DNA from: Marinifilum breve
GTDB lineage: Bacteria > Bacteroidota > Bacteroidia > Bacteroidales > Marinifilaceae
Direction of reading: 5' to 3'
Length of the DNA stretch: 64,000 nucleotides
NCBI RefSeq assembly: GCF_003202155.1
Contig: NZ_QFLI01000001.1
Span: 248,001 to 312,000 of the forward strand
Shown here: piece by piece, positions 25,867 through 34,949 of the stretch
How positions within the stretch are numbered: the first letter of the stretch is position 1
How the letters are laid out: every line of letters starts with the position of its first letter
Notes under the pieces: model-generated
Database searches by the model: none
Told to the model about the DNA's origin: nothing
The model's input: the letters and a program-made list of their open reading frames with translations, nothing else
Position numbers and translations under genes: made by a program

Positions 25867-26685
25867 TTATTTTTGTATTTCAATCATTACTGGCAAATGA
25901 TCCGAAGGATACCTACCCTCTACTTTAAGATCAATAATTTTGTAATTGAGGATTTTGGTTGATTTATCCACAAAGACATAATCGATTCTATCTGTCACAG
26001 CTTCGTTGTGCTTGAAGGCGTTAAAGGTTCCAATGTTTGATTTTTTTTCTGCCATAAGGTGAGAATCAATCATATTTTCTGCCAAATACTTTATGGCTTC
26101 ACTCTCTGGTTTTAAGTTTAAATCTCCCATTAAAACAACAGGTAAATTATTTTGATTCAATTTTTGAATTTGCTTCAAGATTAACTTAGCACTTTCATAT
26201 TGAGCTTTTTTTCCAACATGATCGAAGTGAGCATTAAACACCCAAAATTGCTTTCCTGATTTTTTATCCTCAAATAAAACATATGTGCATATTCTTTCAA
26301 GTACAGCATCCCAGCCAACCGATATTTTATTTGGACTTGTTGACAACCAAAATGTTGATTCTTTTATAATTTTATAAGCCGAATGCTTATAAAAAATAGC
26401 GCAATATTCACCTTTCTTTTTCCCATCGTCTCTTCCAACACCAAGGTAAGAATAGTCTGGTAAATTTTCATCTAAAAAGTCCAGCTGGTGACACAGGCCT
26501 TCCTGTGTGCCAAACACATCAGGAGAATACCCATTAATTAGATTAATGATATTTTCTTTTCGAAGTTCCCATTTGTTAATCCCATCATTTGGATTATCGT
26601 ATCGGAGGTTATAAGTCATTAATTTTTGAGCATGCAAACTATAGCAGAATGCAAAAAGTATGGTGCTTATGATTATTTTTTTCAT
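25867..26685 (-). CDS. Secreted endonuclease/exonuclease/phosphatase-family hydrolase
   Basis: A 272-aa secreted protein of the EEP (DNase I-like) fold. A signal peptide (MKKIIISTILFAFCYSLHAQ) starts at the inner ATG (26685); a further ATG sits three codons upstream at 26694. Catalytic blocks are LMTYNLRYDNPNDG (Asn), FGTQEGLCHQ (Glu), VFNAHFDHVG (the divalent-metal His/Asp region), LMGDLNLKPES and YPSDHLPVMIEI (terminal Asp-His). Such secreted EEP proteins hydrolyse phosphodiesters or phosphomonoesters; the substrate is unknown. It follows the GH92 gene on the same strand with a terminator between them, so it is probably a separate unit. Confidence 0.85.
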   Translation of the reverse strand: MKKIIISTILFAFCYSLHAQKLMTYNLRYDNPNDGINKWELRKENIINLINGYSPDVFGTQEGLCHQLDFLDENLPDYSYLGVGRDDGKKKGEYCAIFYKHSAYKIIKESTFWLSTSPNKISVGWDAVLERICTYVLFEDKKSGKQFWVFNAHFDHVGKKAQYESAKLILKQIQKLNQNNLPVVLMGDLNLKPESEAIKYLAENMIDSHLMAEKKSNIGTFNAFKHNEAVTDRIDYVFVDKSTKILNYKIIDLKVEGRYPSDHLPVMIEIQK

Positions 26686-26701
26686 GATATACATTAAAAG
26701 A

Positions 26702-26725
26702 AAGGCCGTACAATTGCACGGCCTT
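26702..26725 (-). terminator. Terminator of the GH92 gene
   Basis: AAGGCCGT (26702-26709) pairs with ACGGCCTT (26718-26725). On the minus strand the hairpin is followed by a T-rich run, just after the GH92 stop codon. Confidence 0.75.
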
Positions 26726-26733
26726 ATATAATT

Positions 26734-28917
26734 TTATTTAGATGAGCTAAGTACAAAATGCAATTCTCCTCCTTGCATGATTTGCTGATGAGTAATGGTT
26801 AATTCCTTGTACTCTTCACCATTTAGCAATACCTTTTCGATGTAGTGGTTTTCTTTTCCTTGATTTTCGGTAGAAATGGTAAAGCTTTTTCCATTTAGCA
26901 AATGAAGTACAGCCTTGTCAACCCAAGGTGAAGTAATATCATAAACTCCATTTGCTGGATTTACCGGATATATTCCTAAAGATGAAAATACCATCCATGC
27001 AGACATCTGACCGCAATCCTCATTTCCACAATATCCATCGGGTTGAGTAGTGTATTGGGTATTAATAATTCTGCGAACCATTTCCTGTGTTTTCTCTGCC
27101 TGATTGATATAATTGTACAAATAGGCAACATGATGACTAGGTTCGTTTCCATGAGCATATTGACCAATCATTCCCGTGCTGAAAATTGGCAATTTATCAT
27201 CTGCCGTAGGGTAAAAGGTAAACATGGAATCAAGCTTGGCTGAAAACTTTTCCTCGCCTACGGTTTTTATGAACTCTGGCACATCCTGTGGTACATACCA
27301 AAAATACTGCCAGGCATTACTCTCACAAAAGTAATTGGTATACTCCTTAGGTACGAATGAAGAAACAAACTTTCCTTTAGGATCTTTAGGTCGGAAAAAA
27401 GTTGATTTTGGATCATACAAATTTTTCCAATTTTCTCCTCGTTTTAAGAAGTATTTGTAGTCCGCTTCTTTGTTTAAAGCTTTTGCAAACTGCGCAATAC
27501 ACCAATCATCATAAGCATACTCCAATGTCTTTGAAACAGACCAGTTTTCTCCTTCCTCATCAGTAGGAACATAGCCCAAATGCATATACTCATCAATCTG
27601 GCGGCCTTTCTCCATTGCTGATTCTTTACAAGCCTTGTAAGCTTTTTCAACATCCATTTCAATGCCTTTAAAGTAGGCATCAACGATTACAGGAACTGCA
27701 TGATATCCAATCATCATATTGGTTTCGTTTCCTGCCATTGACCACACTGGCAACAAACCTGTTTCATCGTAGTGAATTAGAAAAGATTTGATAAAATCTT
27801 CCACCTTATCTGGACACAGAATGGTATATAATGGATGTGCTGCTCTGTATGTATCCCATAATGAGAAAGTATCATAGCGATCAAATCCCTCCACTTTATG
27901 GTATTTCCCATCTGCCCCTTTGTGCATTCCATCAATATCTGAATGTAAGCTTGGGGTAAGATACAGATGATATAAATTGGTGTAAAACAATTCTTTTTGT
28001 TCTTCGCTGGCTTCAATCTCAATTTGAGATAATAAGTTTTCCCATTCCTGATCGGCTTGCTTTGCTACTCCATCAAAATCCCAATGAGTTAACTCCGCAT
28101 CCATATTCTTTTTTGCTCCTTCAATTGAAGCAGAAGATAAGGCAACTTTCACCAAAATTTCTTCTGGTTTTTCTGTTTCAAAATTTGCAATCAATTTGGT
28201 TTTAGGAGAGTTAACCATCATGTTTACTGACTTACTGTCTCCTTCGAACAATTCTACAGATTTAAAAGATTTTGAAAATTGTGCCGTAAAATACAGGTGT
28301 TGATCTCTTGCCCAACCATTTGATTTTCTGTATCCCGATATGGTCGAATCATTTTCAACAATTATTTTAGTATCGTACGGATTATCCCAATTCAATTTGT
28401 ATCCTAAATCCAGAATGATTTTAGAATCCGAATCTTCAGGAAAACTGTACCTATGAAAACCTACTCGTTTTGTAGTGGTAAGCTCAGCGGTAATTCCCGA
28501 ACTCAATAATTCCACTTTATAATAGCCAGGTGAAGCTTCCTCCTTTTCATGAGAAAATTTAGAGTATGGACGGTAATCTCCTTCTGGTGTTAAATTATCA
28601 GTAAAACGACTATTTAAAGGCATCAAAAGAATATCATACATATCCCCTGCTCCGGTTCCCGATAAATGTGTATGACTAAATCCTGCAATGGTTGAGTCCG
28701 GCCAAAAGTACCCGGCAATTCTGTCCCAACCTGGCAAACCATTATCGGGACTAAGTTGTACCATACCAAAAGGCATTACTGCTCCGGGATAAGTATTACC
28801 GGGCCCATCGGTACCCACGAAAGTATTTACATAGCTAGTCAATTTCCGAGGCTCTGCCTGCTCATTATTGCACGCAAAAAGACCAATCATTGCCAAACAG
28901 AAGGCTAATAATCTCAT
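26734..28917 (-). CDS. GH92 family alpha-mannosidase, lipoprotein
   Basis: Removes alpha-linked mannose from mannans or N-glycans; GH92 enzymes are calcium-dependent exo-mannosidases. The N-terminus has a lipobox (GLFAC, Cys16), so it is likely anchored at a membrane. YVNTFVGTDGPGNTYPGAVMPFGMVQLSPDN (about residues 29-59) is the diagnostic opening of GH92, GFSHTHLSGTGAGDMYDI follows, and the C-terminal catalytic half includes GNEDCGQMSAWMVFSSLGIYPVNP. Length is 727 aa. No SusC/D-type binding genes are adjacent, so it is not in a classical polysaccharide locus. A candidate -7 box lies 72 bp upstream. Confidence 0.93.
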   Translation of the reverse strand: MRLLAFCLAMIGLFACNNEQAEPRKLTSYVNTFVGTDGPGNTYPGAVMPFGMVQLSPDNGLPGWDRIAGYFWPDSTIAGFSHTHLSGTGAGDMYDILLMPLNSRFTDNLTPEGDYRPYSKFSHEKEEASPGYYKVELLSSGITAELTTTKRVGFHRYSFPEDSDSKIILDLGYKLNWDNPYDTKIIVENDSTISGYRKSNGWARDQHLYFTAQFSKSFKSVELFEGDSKSVNMMVNSPKTKLIANFETEKPEEILVKVALSSASIEGAKKNMDAELTHWDFDGVAKQADQEWENLLSQIEIEASEEQKELFYTNLYHLYLTPSLHSDIDGMHKGADGKYHKVEGFDRYDTFSLWDTYRAAHPLYTILCPDKVEDFIKSFLIHYDETGLLPVWSMAGNETNMMIGYHAVPVIVDAYFKGIEMDVEKAYKACKESAMEKGRQIDEYMHLGYVPTDEEGENWSVSKTLEYAYDDWCIAQFAKALNKEADYKYFLKRGENWKNLYDPKSTFFRPKDPKGKFVSSFVPKEYTNYFCESNAWQYFWYVPQDVPEFIKTVGEEKFSAKLDSMFTFYPTADDKLPIFSTGMIGQYAHGNEPSHHVAYLYNYINQAEKTQEMVRRIINTQYTTQPDGYCGNEDCGQMSAWMVFSSLGIYPVNPANGVYDITSPWVDKAVLHLLNGKSFTISTENQGKENHYIEKVLLNGEEYKELTITHQQIMQGGELHFVLSSSK

Positions 28918-28988
28918 AATAAGTAAAGTTTATCTTCCAAGATTAATCAGAAGATGTAAATAGTAAATTGGCTTTTGGAAATATGCTT

Positions 28989-28996
28989 CAAATATA
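28989..28996 (-). promoter_or_regulatory. Candidate -7 element (TATATTTG) for GH92
   Basis: The minus strand reads TATATTTG, 72 bp upstream of the GH92 start. A TTG at 29021-29023 (minus) could be the -33 box at a long spacing of 24 bp. Confidence 0.35.
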
Positions 28997-29181
28997 ATCA
29001 AATCGAGCATTCATATCCTACAATTCACACAAAAGCTGTGTCATTTTTTTCAGATTTAATCTAAAATAATGGATTCCCATAACTAATAATGACTTCATAA
29101 TTATCAGAACATCTATTTTTAAGATACTAATGAATAATATTTTAGTATTTTAGATATCTACCAACTTTAACCTAAAACTCA

Positions 29182-30195
29182 ATGAAAAAATTAATTTACA
29201 CAGTAGTACTTCTTGTAATTGTTTGCTCATGCACTCAACAAAAACAATTAGATCTTAAAAATATCCGTAAAGGAGAATATTTGGGAGAAATAAAACCTGA
29301 CAGCACCGCCAGGTTATTTGCACCCAACTTTGTATCCAGCCACCTGCATGAAAGAGATTTTACCATGAGTCCAGATGGAAAAGAAATATACTATACCATC
29401 AGAAACGGCGCAGACTATTATATTGCCACTTCAAAAATGGTAAATGATGTTTGGACAGAGCCTGAATTTGCTTCCTTTTCGGGGAATCCGGATTACAAAG
29501 ATCTTGAGCCATTTATTACCCGTGATGGAAAGAAATTGTTCTTCATGTCAACAAGACCACCAAAAGGAAAGGAAGCCAAAAATGGATGGTTCTATCAAAA
29601 CATCTGGGTAATGGATAAAAACACTGAAGGATGGTCGGAACCATATGAATTAGAAGGACCAATAAATACTGACTCAGGACAATATTACCCTACATTAACC
29701 AATGATGGTACCATTTACTATACTCACGAAGAAAGTAAAAATGTGCAAATCATATATCGATCGAAATTAATTGATGGGAAATACCAGAAACCAGAGCGAT
29801 TGCCTAAAGAAGTGAATCCTACCAATATGCAATACAATTCGATGATTGCTCCTGATGAAAGCTATCTTATTGTTTGTACTTTGATTGAAGGGAATAGCAT
29901 TGGTCGGGCAGATTATTATATCAGCTTTAATTTAGGAAATGACAATTGGACTTCTCTAATGAATATGGGGAATAAGGTAAATTTCCCAAACACATTTGCA
30001 TTGTCTCCTTCCTTGTCTCCTGATGGAAAATATTTTATCTTTTCTAATAACAAACAAACACGACAGGAAAAGCCAAACCTTAAGGAGATGAAGCAAAATT
30101 CTGTTTCTCCTCAGAATGGTAATCTTGATCTGTATTGGATAAAAATCGATTTTATAGAAGATCTTAAGAAAGAAGCATTAGCAAAACAGAACTAA
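29182..30195 (+). CDS. PD40-type beta-propeller lipoprotein
   Basis: A 337-aa exported protein with a lipoprotein-type signal (LVIVCSCTQ). The rest is built of TolB/WD40-like PD40 repeats with the recurring DGK-x-hydrophobic form: SPDGKEIYYTI, TRDGKKLFFMS, TNDGTIYYTH, APDESYLIVC and SPDGKYFIFSN, five blades in all. Such propellers usually bind proteins or glycans; catalysis is not expected. It is first in a plus-strand run, 10 bp before the SDR gene, but its exported nature differs from the cytosolic genes that follow. The function is unknown. Confidence 0.8.
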   Translation: MKKLIYTVVLLVIVCSCTQQKQLDLKNIRKGEYLGEIKPDSTARLFAPNFVSSHLHERDFTMSPDGKEIYYTIRNGADYYIATSKMVNDVWTEPEFASFSGNPDYKDLEPFITRDGKKLFFMSTRPPKGKEAKNGWFYQNIWVMDKNTEGWSEPYELEGPINTDSGQYYPTLTNDGTIYYTHEESKNVQIIYRSKLIDGKYQKPERLPKEVNPTNMQYNSMIAPDESYLIVCTLIEGNSIGRADYYISFNLGNDNWTSLMNMGNKVNFPNTFALSPSLSPDGKYFIFSNNKQTRQEKPNLKEMKQNSVSPQNGNLDLYWIKIDFIEDLKKEALAKQN

Positions 30196-30205
30196 TAGTA
30201 AGCAT

Positions 30206-31639
30206 ATGAATATTTTATTGACTGGCGCCAATGGTTATATAGGTAAACGATTACTTCCTGTTCTTTTGGAACAAGGTCATATTGTATATTGCTGTGTTCG
30301 AAACAAGCAACGTTTTACGCATAAAGAATACTTACACCCAAACATTAGAATATTGGAGGTGGATCTTCTACATCCAAAATCATTAGAGAAAATCCCTAAA
30401 GATATTCAGGTAAGCTACTACCTGATTCATTCAATGCTACATGGTACTGAAGGATTTGATGTTTTGGAGAAAAAATGTGCACAAAACTTTGTAAACTACC
30501 TTAAGAAAACGGAAAATCGACAGATTATTTACCTAAGTGGTATTGCCAATGAAGAGAAACTATCTAAACATTTACAATCGAGAAAAGAAGTTGAAGACAT
30601 CCTAAAAGAGAGTCGCAGTTATGTGACCATTTTAAGAGCAGGAATTATTGTTGGATCTGGTAGTGCATCATTTGAAATTATTCGCGATCTGGTAGAAAAA
30701 CTTCCCATAATGATAACTCCCCAGTGGCTATTAACGAAATGTCAACCCATAGCCATTCGTAATGTAATTGAGTATTTGCACAAGGTAATATACAATAAAC
30801 ACTGCCTGAACCAGACCTTTGATATTGGCGGAACCGAGGTGCTAAGTTATAAAGAAATGCTGCTGCAATATGCTCAGGTTCGTAAACTCAACAGGAAGCT
30901 AATCACTTTACCCATAATGACACCTCGCCTTTCTTCCTACTGGCTATTTTTCATTACTTCAACATCCTATAACCTAGCGGTAAACCTGGTTAATAGCATG
31001 AAAGTTGAAGTCGTTTGCCGACCTAATGATTTTGCCCAAAAGCTTGACATCAATCCACTCTCATACAAAGAAGCGATTGAAAAAGCCATGGGTAAAATAA
31101 AACAGCAAATGGTAATCTCATCCTGGAAAGATGCCTTAAGTAGCGGAAGGTTATCCAACAAGAATTTTAAGTATGTAGAACCTCCTAGTTTTGGCTGTTA
31201 TTTCGACACTAAAATTCTTCCTGTGGACAACAAGCCATTGGTTTTGGATAATGTTTGGGCTTTAGGTGGAGATAGAGGTTGGTATTATGCAAATTGGTTG
31301 TGGAAATTTCGTGGTTTTTTGGATAAGCTGTTTGGGGGTGTTGGCCTAAACCGTGGACGAAGACATCCATCGCAGATAGAGATTGGTGATTCGCTGGATT
31401 TTTGGAGAGTATTATTGGCCGATAAGGAAAATAAAAGATTACTGCTCTATGCTGAAATGAAATTACCGGGAGAAGCGTGGCTTGAGTTTACACTGCAGCA
31501 AAACCGCCTGCAGCAAAAAGCCATTTTTAGACCCAAAGGCTTGGCTGGAAGACTATATTGGTATTTGAGTTATCCATTCCATGTTTTTATATTTAAAGGA
31601 ATGATTAATGGAATAATAAATTACAACAAAACAACATGA
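30206..31639 (+). CDS. SDR-family NAD(P)-binding protein with a DUF2867 domain
   Basis: A 477-aa cytosolic protein. The N-terminal Rossmann fold begins MNILLTGANGYIGKRLLPVLL, with the TGANGYIG nucleotide loop at residues 6-13; YYLIHSM and IIYLSGI are further strands. From about residue 330 a DUF2867 domain follows (VWALGGDRGWYYANWLWKFRGFLDKLFGG). This two-domain layout is common in bacteria and is often named an NAD-dependent epimerase or an oxidoreductase; the substrate is unknown. The ATG of the VOC protein overlaps its stop (ATGA at 31636-31639), so translation is coupled. Confidence 0.88.
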   Translation: MNILLTGANGYIGKRLLPVLLEQGHIVYCCVRNKQRFTHKEYLHPNIRILEVDLLHPKSLEKIPKDIQVSYYLIHSMLHGTEGFDVLEKKCAQNFVNYLKKTENRQIIYLSGIANEEKLSKHLQSRKEVEDILKESRSYVTILRAGIIVGSGSASFEIIRDLVEKLPIMITPQWLLTKCQPIAIRNVIEYLHKVIYNKHCLNQTFDIGGTEVLSYKEMLLQYAQVRKLNRKLITLPIMTPRLSSYWLFFITSTSYNLAVNLVNSMKVEVVCRPNDFAQKLDINPLSYKEAIEKAMGKIKQQMVISSWKDALSSGRLSNKNFKYVEPPSFGCYFDTKILPVDNKPLVLDNVWALGGDRGWYYANWLWKFRGFLDKLFGGVGLNRGRRHPSQIEIGDSLDFWRVLLADKENKRLLLYAEMKLPGEAWLEFTLQQNRLQQKAIFRPKGLAGRLYWYLSYPFHVFIFKGMINGIINYNKTT

Positions 31640-32061
31640 AAAAACGCGTAACAGGAATAGGCGGCATCTTTTTTAAAACCAAAGATCCCAAAGGAACAAA
31701 AGAATGGTACAACAAACATTTGGGCATTCAATGTCCTGATGAATACGGTGGAGTATTTGAATGGCAAAAAACCAGTAAACCTGAAGAGACAGGATTTACC
31801 ATTTGGGGACCATTTGATGAGAACACTGAGTATTTTCAACCTTCGAAGAAAGATTTCATGTTCAATTACCGCGTTGAAAACCTTGAGGAATTGCTCAAAG
31901 AGTTGAAAGAAGAAGGTGTTGAGATTGTTGGTGAGATGCAAGTATTCGAATATGGAAAATTTGGCTGGATTCTTGATCCGGAAGGAAATAAAGTAGAACT
32001 TTGGGAACCTTTTGAAGGTCCATTTAGTGAGATGTACAAAGGAAAATCAACCTCTGAATAG
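31636..32061 (+). CDS. VOC (glyoxalase-like) superfamily protein
   Basis: A 141-aa protein with the paired beta-alpha-beta-beta-beta units of the vicinal-oxygen-chelate fold. VTGIGGIFFKTKDPKGTKEWYNKHLGI (residues 4-30) opens the first module and YGKFGWILDPEGNKVELWEP (about 106-125), with its Glu ligand candidate, closes the second. VOC proteins bind metals and act as glyoxalases, dioxygenases or drug-resistance proteins; no specific activity can be chosen. Co-translated with the SDR gene (4-bp overlap) and followed by NUDIX 10 bp later. Confidence 0.85.
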   Translation: MKKRVTGIGGIFFKTKDPKGTKEWYNKHLGIQCPDEYGGVFEWQKTSKPEETGFTIWGPFDENTEYFQPSKKDFMFNYRVENLEELLKELKEEGVEIVGEMQVFEYGKFGWILDPEGNKVELWEPFEGPFSEMYKGKSTSE

Positions 32062-32070
32062 AATACATAC

Positions 32071-32526
32071 ATGACAAAACCAATCGTAAATTTTTTAGAT
32101 CCCATAAGCATACCGGAAGAAAATTTAAAGTATTCCATTGTTTGTTCGAAATACCAAAATACTTGGGTATTTGTACGCCATAGAATGCGTGAGACCTGGG
32201 AAATGCCTGCCGGACATATTGAAGCAAACGAAACCGCACTACAGGCAGCCAGAAGAGAGTTGTATGAAGAAACTGGAGCCAAAGAGTTTAGCCTTAAACT
32301 GATTGCAGACTATTCATGTGATTGGAAAGGTGAAATCAATTATGGACGAATCTTCTTTGCCAATATTACTTATTTGGCAGAATTGCCTAAATCTGAAATT
32401 GCAGAGATTCGTTTCTTTAAAAACTTACCTGAGAATCTAACTTACCCAGATATTCAAAATTTAGTTTTCGAAGAGGTTAATCAGATATTAATAAATAACT
32501 CTAATCACTATGCCAACTGTATTTAG
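32071..32526 (+). CDS. NUDIX hydrolase
   Basis: Hydrolyses a nucleoside diphosphate linked to another moiety. The Nudix box is intact: Gly48, Glu54, then RRELYEETGA giving Arg62, Glu63, Glu66, Glu67 and Gly69. WEMPAGHIE precedes it in the usual place. Length (151 aa) is typical of the small family members, which are often 8-oxo-dGTP or pyrophosphohydrolase-like; the substrate is unknown. Part of the plus-strand SDR-VOC-NUDIX-YIP1-ASCH run. The YIP1-family gene may begin inside its last codons. Confidence 0.92.
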   Translation: MTKPIVNFLDPISIPEENLKYSIVCSKYQNTWVFVRHRMRETWEMPAGHIEANETALQAARRELYEETGAKEFSLKLIADYSCDWKGEINYGRIFFANITYLAELPKSEIAEIRFFKNLPENLTYPDIQNLVFEEVNQILINNSNHYANCI

Positions 32527-32545
32527 CATTCTTTTTAACACTAAA

Positions 32546-33076
32546 ATGACATTTAAAAAGTTAAATAATAAATTTGCAGATGAACTGAGTGGATATGGGG
32601 ATATAATATTCATGATTTATGGTATTCTTATTGGATTAGATTCTGTTTTTAGGGATTATCCATATTTCAATGAATCAGGTTTGGGAATTTTACTGTTTGT
32701 AATTTTGTTAAGTATTGCAGTTTCTGTAATAGTAGGTAGATATATTCTACCATACATTACATTATTTTTCGGAAAATTATTGAAGGGCCAAGCTGAATAT
32801 ATAGATATAAAGACTGTTTTTGCATATTCTTTAATTCCTACACTAATCAAACTTTGTATACTTATTCCATTGTACTTTAACATTGAAAACATTCAAACAT
32901 ACACTTATTTTCTAAATATATTTAATTTAGCATTCTATATGATATCTATTAAAATTCTAATCCAAGGATTAAATTTCTTTAATGATTATGGATATTTTAA
33001 AGCTATAATAAATATTAGTCCATTTTTAATTATATGGATAAGTTTAAATGCCTTAAGTGCAATTAATTATATATAA
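32546..33076 (+). CDS. YIP1-family membrane protein
   Basis: A 176-aa integral membrane protein with about five hydrophobic helices and little else. The segment FGKLLKGQAEYIDIKTVFAYSLIPTLIKL (about residues 76-104) matches the loop-plus-helix core of bacterial YIP1 domains. The start is uncertain: an ATG at 32510 would overlap the NUDIX end by 17 bp, whereas the ATG at 32546 (MTFKKLNNKF) avoids the overlap. Very AT-rich compared with the flanking genes. Its stop codon directly abuts the next start, so it is translationally linked to the ASCH-domain gene. The function is unknown. Confidence 0.7.
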   Translation: MTFKKLNNKFADELSGYGDIIFMIYGILIGLDSVFRDYPYFNESGLGILLFVILLSIAVSVIVGRYILPYITLFFGKLLKGQAEYIDIKTVFAYSLIPTLIKLCILIPLYFNIENIQTYTYFLNIFNLAFYMISIKILIQGLNFFNDYGYFKAIINISPFLIIWISLNALSAINYI

Positions 33077-33391
33077 ATGTCCCAAATCCATTTCCATTCC
33101 GATTTTTATGAGGCCATTAAAAACGGAAACAAAATACAAACTGCAAGAGTTGATGAACCTGCTCCGCAATTGGGTAAAGGCGAAGCCATTTTTGATGACA
33201 AGCCTTCAATCGAAATACAAATCACGAAAGTGATACACAAGAGATTTGAAGAATTGACAATAGAAGAAATCAAGAAGGATGGTTTTGATTCAAAAGAAGA
33301 ACTATGGTCTGTTTTGCTTGGATTTTATCCTGACCTAAAACAAACAGACCATTTAATGTTGATTGAATTCTCAACAATAAAAACGGATTAA
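33077..33391 (+). CDS. ASCH-domain protein
   Basis: A 104-aa protein. FYEAIKNGNKIQTARVDEP (residues 10-28) with its K-x-Q-T-x-R element, and FEELTIEEIKKDGF plus ELWSVLLGFYPDL, match the ASCH fold, a small beta barrel related to PUA that is thought to bind RNA. Activities in the family include N4-acetylcytidine amidohydrolysis; this member is not assigned. Last gene of the plus-strand run, with a 9-bp-stem palindrome after it at 33410-33430. Confidence 0.8.
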   Translation: MSQIHFHSDFYEAIKNGNKIQTARVDEPAPQLGKGEAIFDDKPSIEIQITKVIHKRFEELTIEEIKKDGFDSKEELWSVLLGFYPDLKQTDHLMLIEFSTIKTD

Positions 33392-33409
33392 AAATCCTTC
33401 TCTCACAAG

Positions 33410-33430
33410 CTGTAAATTCCAAATTTACAG
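33410..33430. repeat. Palindrome between convergent genes
   Basis: CTGTAAATT (33410-33418), CCA, AATTTACAG (33422-33430): a perfect 9-bp stem with a 3-nt loop between the ASCH gene and the convergent lactonase. The form (variable stem around AATTnnnAATT) fits the dispersed palindromes at 3635-3770. It may serve as a bidirectional terminator. Confidence 0.5.
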
Positions 33431-33438
33431 GAGCAGGT

Positions 33439-34539
33439 TTACTTTTGGAATAATACACAAACAGGTTTAGGTGCTTTTGTTTCATCAACGAAAGTGAGTA
33501 AGCCTGTTTTTATATTGCGCTTAAAACAAACCAAATTATTGGTATTCTGGTTGGCTACAATCAAAAACTTCCCATCAGGACTTAGGTTAAAATTACGAGG
33601 ATGATCACCACGCGTTGATTCATGTCCTATCAATTCCAATCCTCCATCTTCCAATACTGCATATATCACAATGCTATTGTGTCCACGATTAGATCCGTAA
33701 AGAAACTTTCCATCGGATGAAATGTGAATATCAGCAGTAAAACTGCTTCCTTCAAAAGCTTGTGTAAGGGTATTTACATTGTCGAGAATTTGCAAGGTTT
33801 CCGCATTTAGAATGGTGATGGTATTGCTTAGCTCATTAATCACATAAATAAACTTGCCATTGGGATGGAAGGCCAAATGTCGCGGTCCTGCCCCTTCAGG
33901 CATTGCAATGCGTTCTGTATTGCCAAATTGATCATTCGTGATGGTAGAAATCCACAATTCGTTGCTGCCCAAATCTACAGCAATCACTCTATTTTTATTA
34001 GGTTGAAACCAGATGCTATGAGCATGCGGTGCATCTTGTCTGCCCTCAACGCTTCCTGATCCTTCGTGCTGATTTACATTCAGTAGCTCAGAAAGCTTAC
34101 CTTTTTTATCCACTCGCAATAAACCCGTATTTCCACCTGTATAATTTGCCGTTAACACAACACCATCCTTTTCTGCAACAAAACAAGGATGTGCTCCTCC
34201 ACTCGATTTCCTACTAATTAACTCAAGCTGATCACCTATCTTATAGCTTTCAACACTCCCTACTCCATCCAATGAATTGATCTCATTAATGGCAAGTAAA
34301 TTTTTACCATCATTGGCAAAACACAAAAAAGATGGACTCATCGTTTCGGCTTTCAGCTGCAAATCACCAAATTTTCCCGATTTGTCCATTGTGATTTTAT
34401 AGATTCCTTTTGAATCGGTATCGGTATAAGTACCTACATAGATGGAATAGACTGCCTTAGTCATTTTCTTCTCTTTTGATTGATTGCATGATAGCGCAAA
34501 TATGCTTATCAACACTAGTAAGATTGTAGGTTTATTCAT
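33439..34539 (-). CDS. Lactonase family protein (Pgl-type beta-propeller), lipoprotein
   Basis: A 366-aa exported seven-bladed propeller of the lactonase family that includes YbhE-type 6-phosphogluconolactonase. The lipobox is IFALSCNQS (Cys18). YVGTYTDTDSKGIYKITMD opens the first blade and repeats such as ISSDGKFLYGSNRGHNSIVIY, GAGPRHLAFHPNGKFIYVINE and HPRNFNLSPDGKFLIVANQNT carry the characteristic motif. Because it is exported as a lipoprotein, a cytosolic pentose-phosphate role is doubtful. A TATCTTTG promoter element is close upstream. Confidence 0.87.
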   Translation of the reverse strand: MNKPTILLVLISIFALSCNQSKEKKMTKAVYSIYVGTYTDTDSKGIYKITMDKSGKFGDLQLKAETMSPSFLCFANDGKNLLAINEINSLDGVGSVESYKIGDQLELISRKSSGGAHPCFVAEKDGVVLTANYTGGNTGLLRVDKKGKLSELLNVNQHEGSGSVEGRQDAPHAHSIWFQPNKNRVIAVDLGSNELWISTITNDQFGNTERIAMPEGAGPRHLAFHPNGKFIYVINELSNTITILNAETLQILDNVNTLTQAFEGSSFTADIHISSDGKFLYGSNRGHNSIVIYAVLEDGGLELIGHESTRGDHPRNFNLSPDGKFLIVANQNTNNLVCFKRNIKTGLLTFVDETKAPKPVCVLFQK

Positions 34540-34559
34540 GAGATTTGAATTAATTCACT

Positions 34560-34567
34560 CAAAGATA
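34560..34567 (-). promoter_or_regulatory. Candidate -7 element (TATCTTTG) for the lactonase gene
   Basis: The minus strand reads TATCTTTG, 21 bp upstream of the lactonase start. The upstream 41-bp array begins about 55 bp further away. Confidence 0.45.
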
Positions 34568-34621
34568 ATAGAAAATTATGGGCATTGGCGAACTTCCTAC
34601 TCATACAACTGATTTTGGTTG

Positions 34622-34949
34622 ATTACAAATCATCGAGAGATCTTTTTTACAGCGAATTTGCCTTTACATTTCTGCGAGAACATTTTTTTGCGCCAAAATT
34701 GCCTTTACAAATTGTCGAGAGCTCATTTTTGTACCAAAATCGACATTACAAATCATCGAGAGATCTTTTTTGCAGCAAATTTGCCTTTACATTTCTGCGA
34801 GAGCATGTTTTTGCGCCAAAATTGCCTTTACAAATTGTCGAGAGCTCATTTTTGTACCAAAATCGACATTACAAATCATCGAGAGATCTTTTTTGCAGCG
34901 AATTTGCCTTCACATTTCTGCGAGAGCATTGTCATATCTTTTCCAACAG
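34622..34949. repeat. 41-bp tandem array with 123-bp higher-order repeat (A-B-C-A-B-C-A-B)
   Basis: Three 41-bp subunits, A (34622-34662), B (34663-34703) and C (34704-34744), repeat as a 123-bp unit at 34745-34867 and start again at 34868. The last B (34909-34949) decays after 20 bp. Every subunit begins with a form of TTTACAAAT or TTTACATTT, then CGAGAG, then a near-palindromic core: TTTTTGCGCCAAAA in B, TTTTTGTACCAAAA in C, TTTTTGCAGCAAAT in A. Copies of the same letter are nearly identical. Confidence 0.95.

Noticed and set aside
26734-28917. GH92 as part of a mannan utilisation locus
   Set aside because: Flanking genes are an EEP-fold hydrolase and a PD40 lipoprotein; no SusCD pair or other glycosidase is adjacent.
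33439-34539. Cytosolic 6-phosphogluconolactonase
   Set aside because: The lipoprotein signal places the protein outside the cytoplasm, so I keep only the family name.
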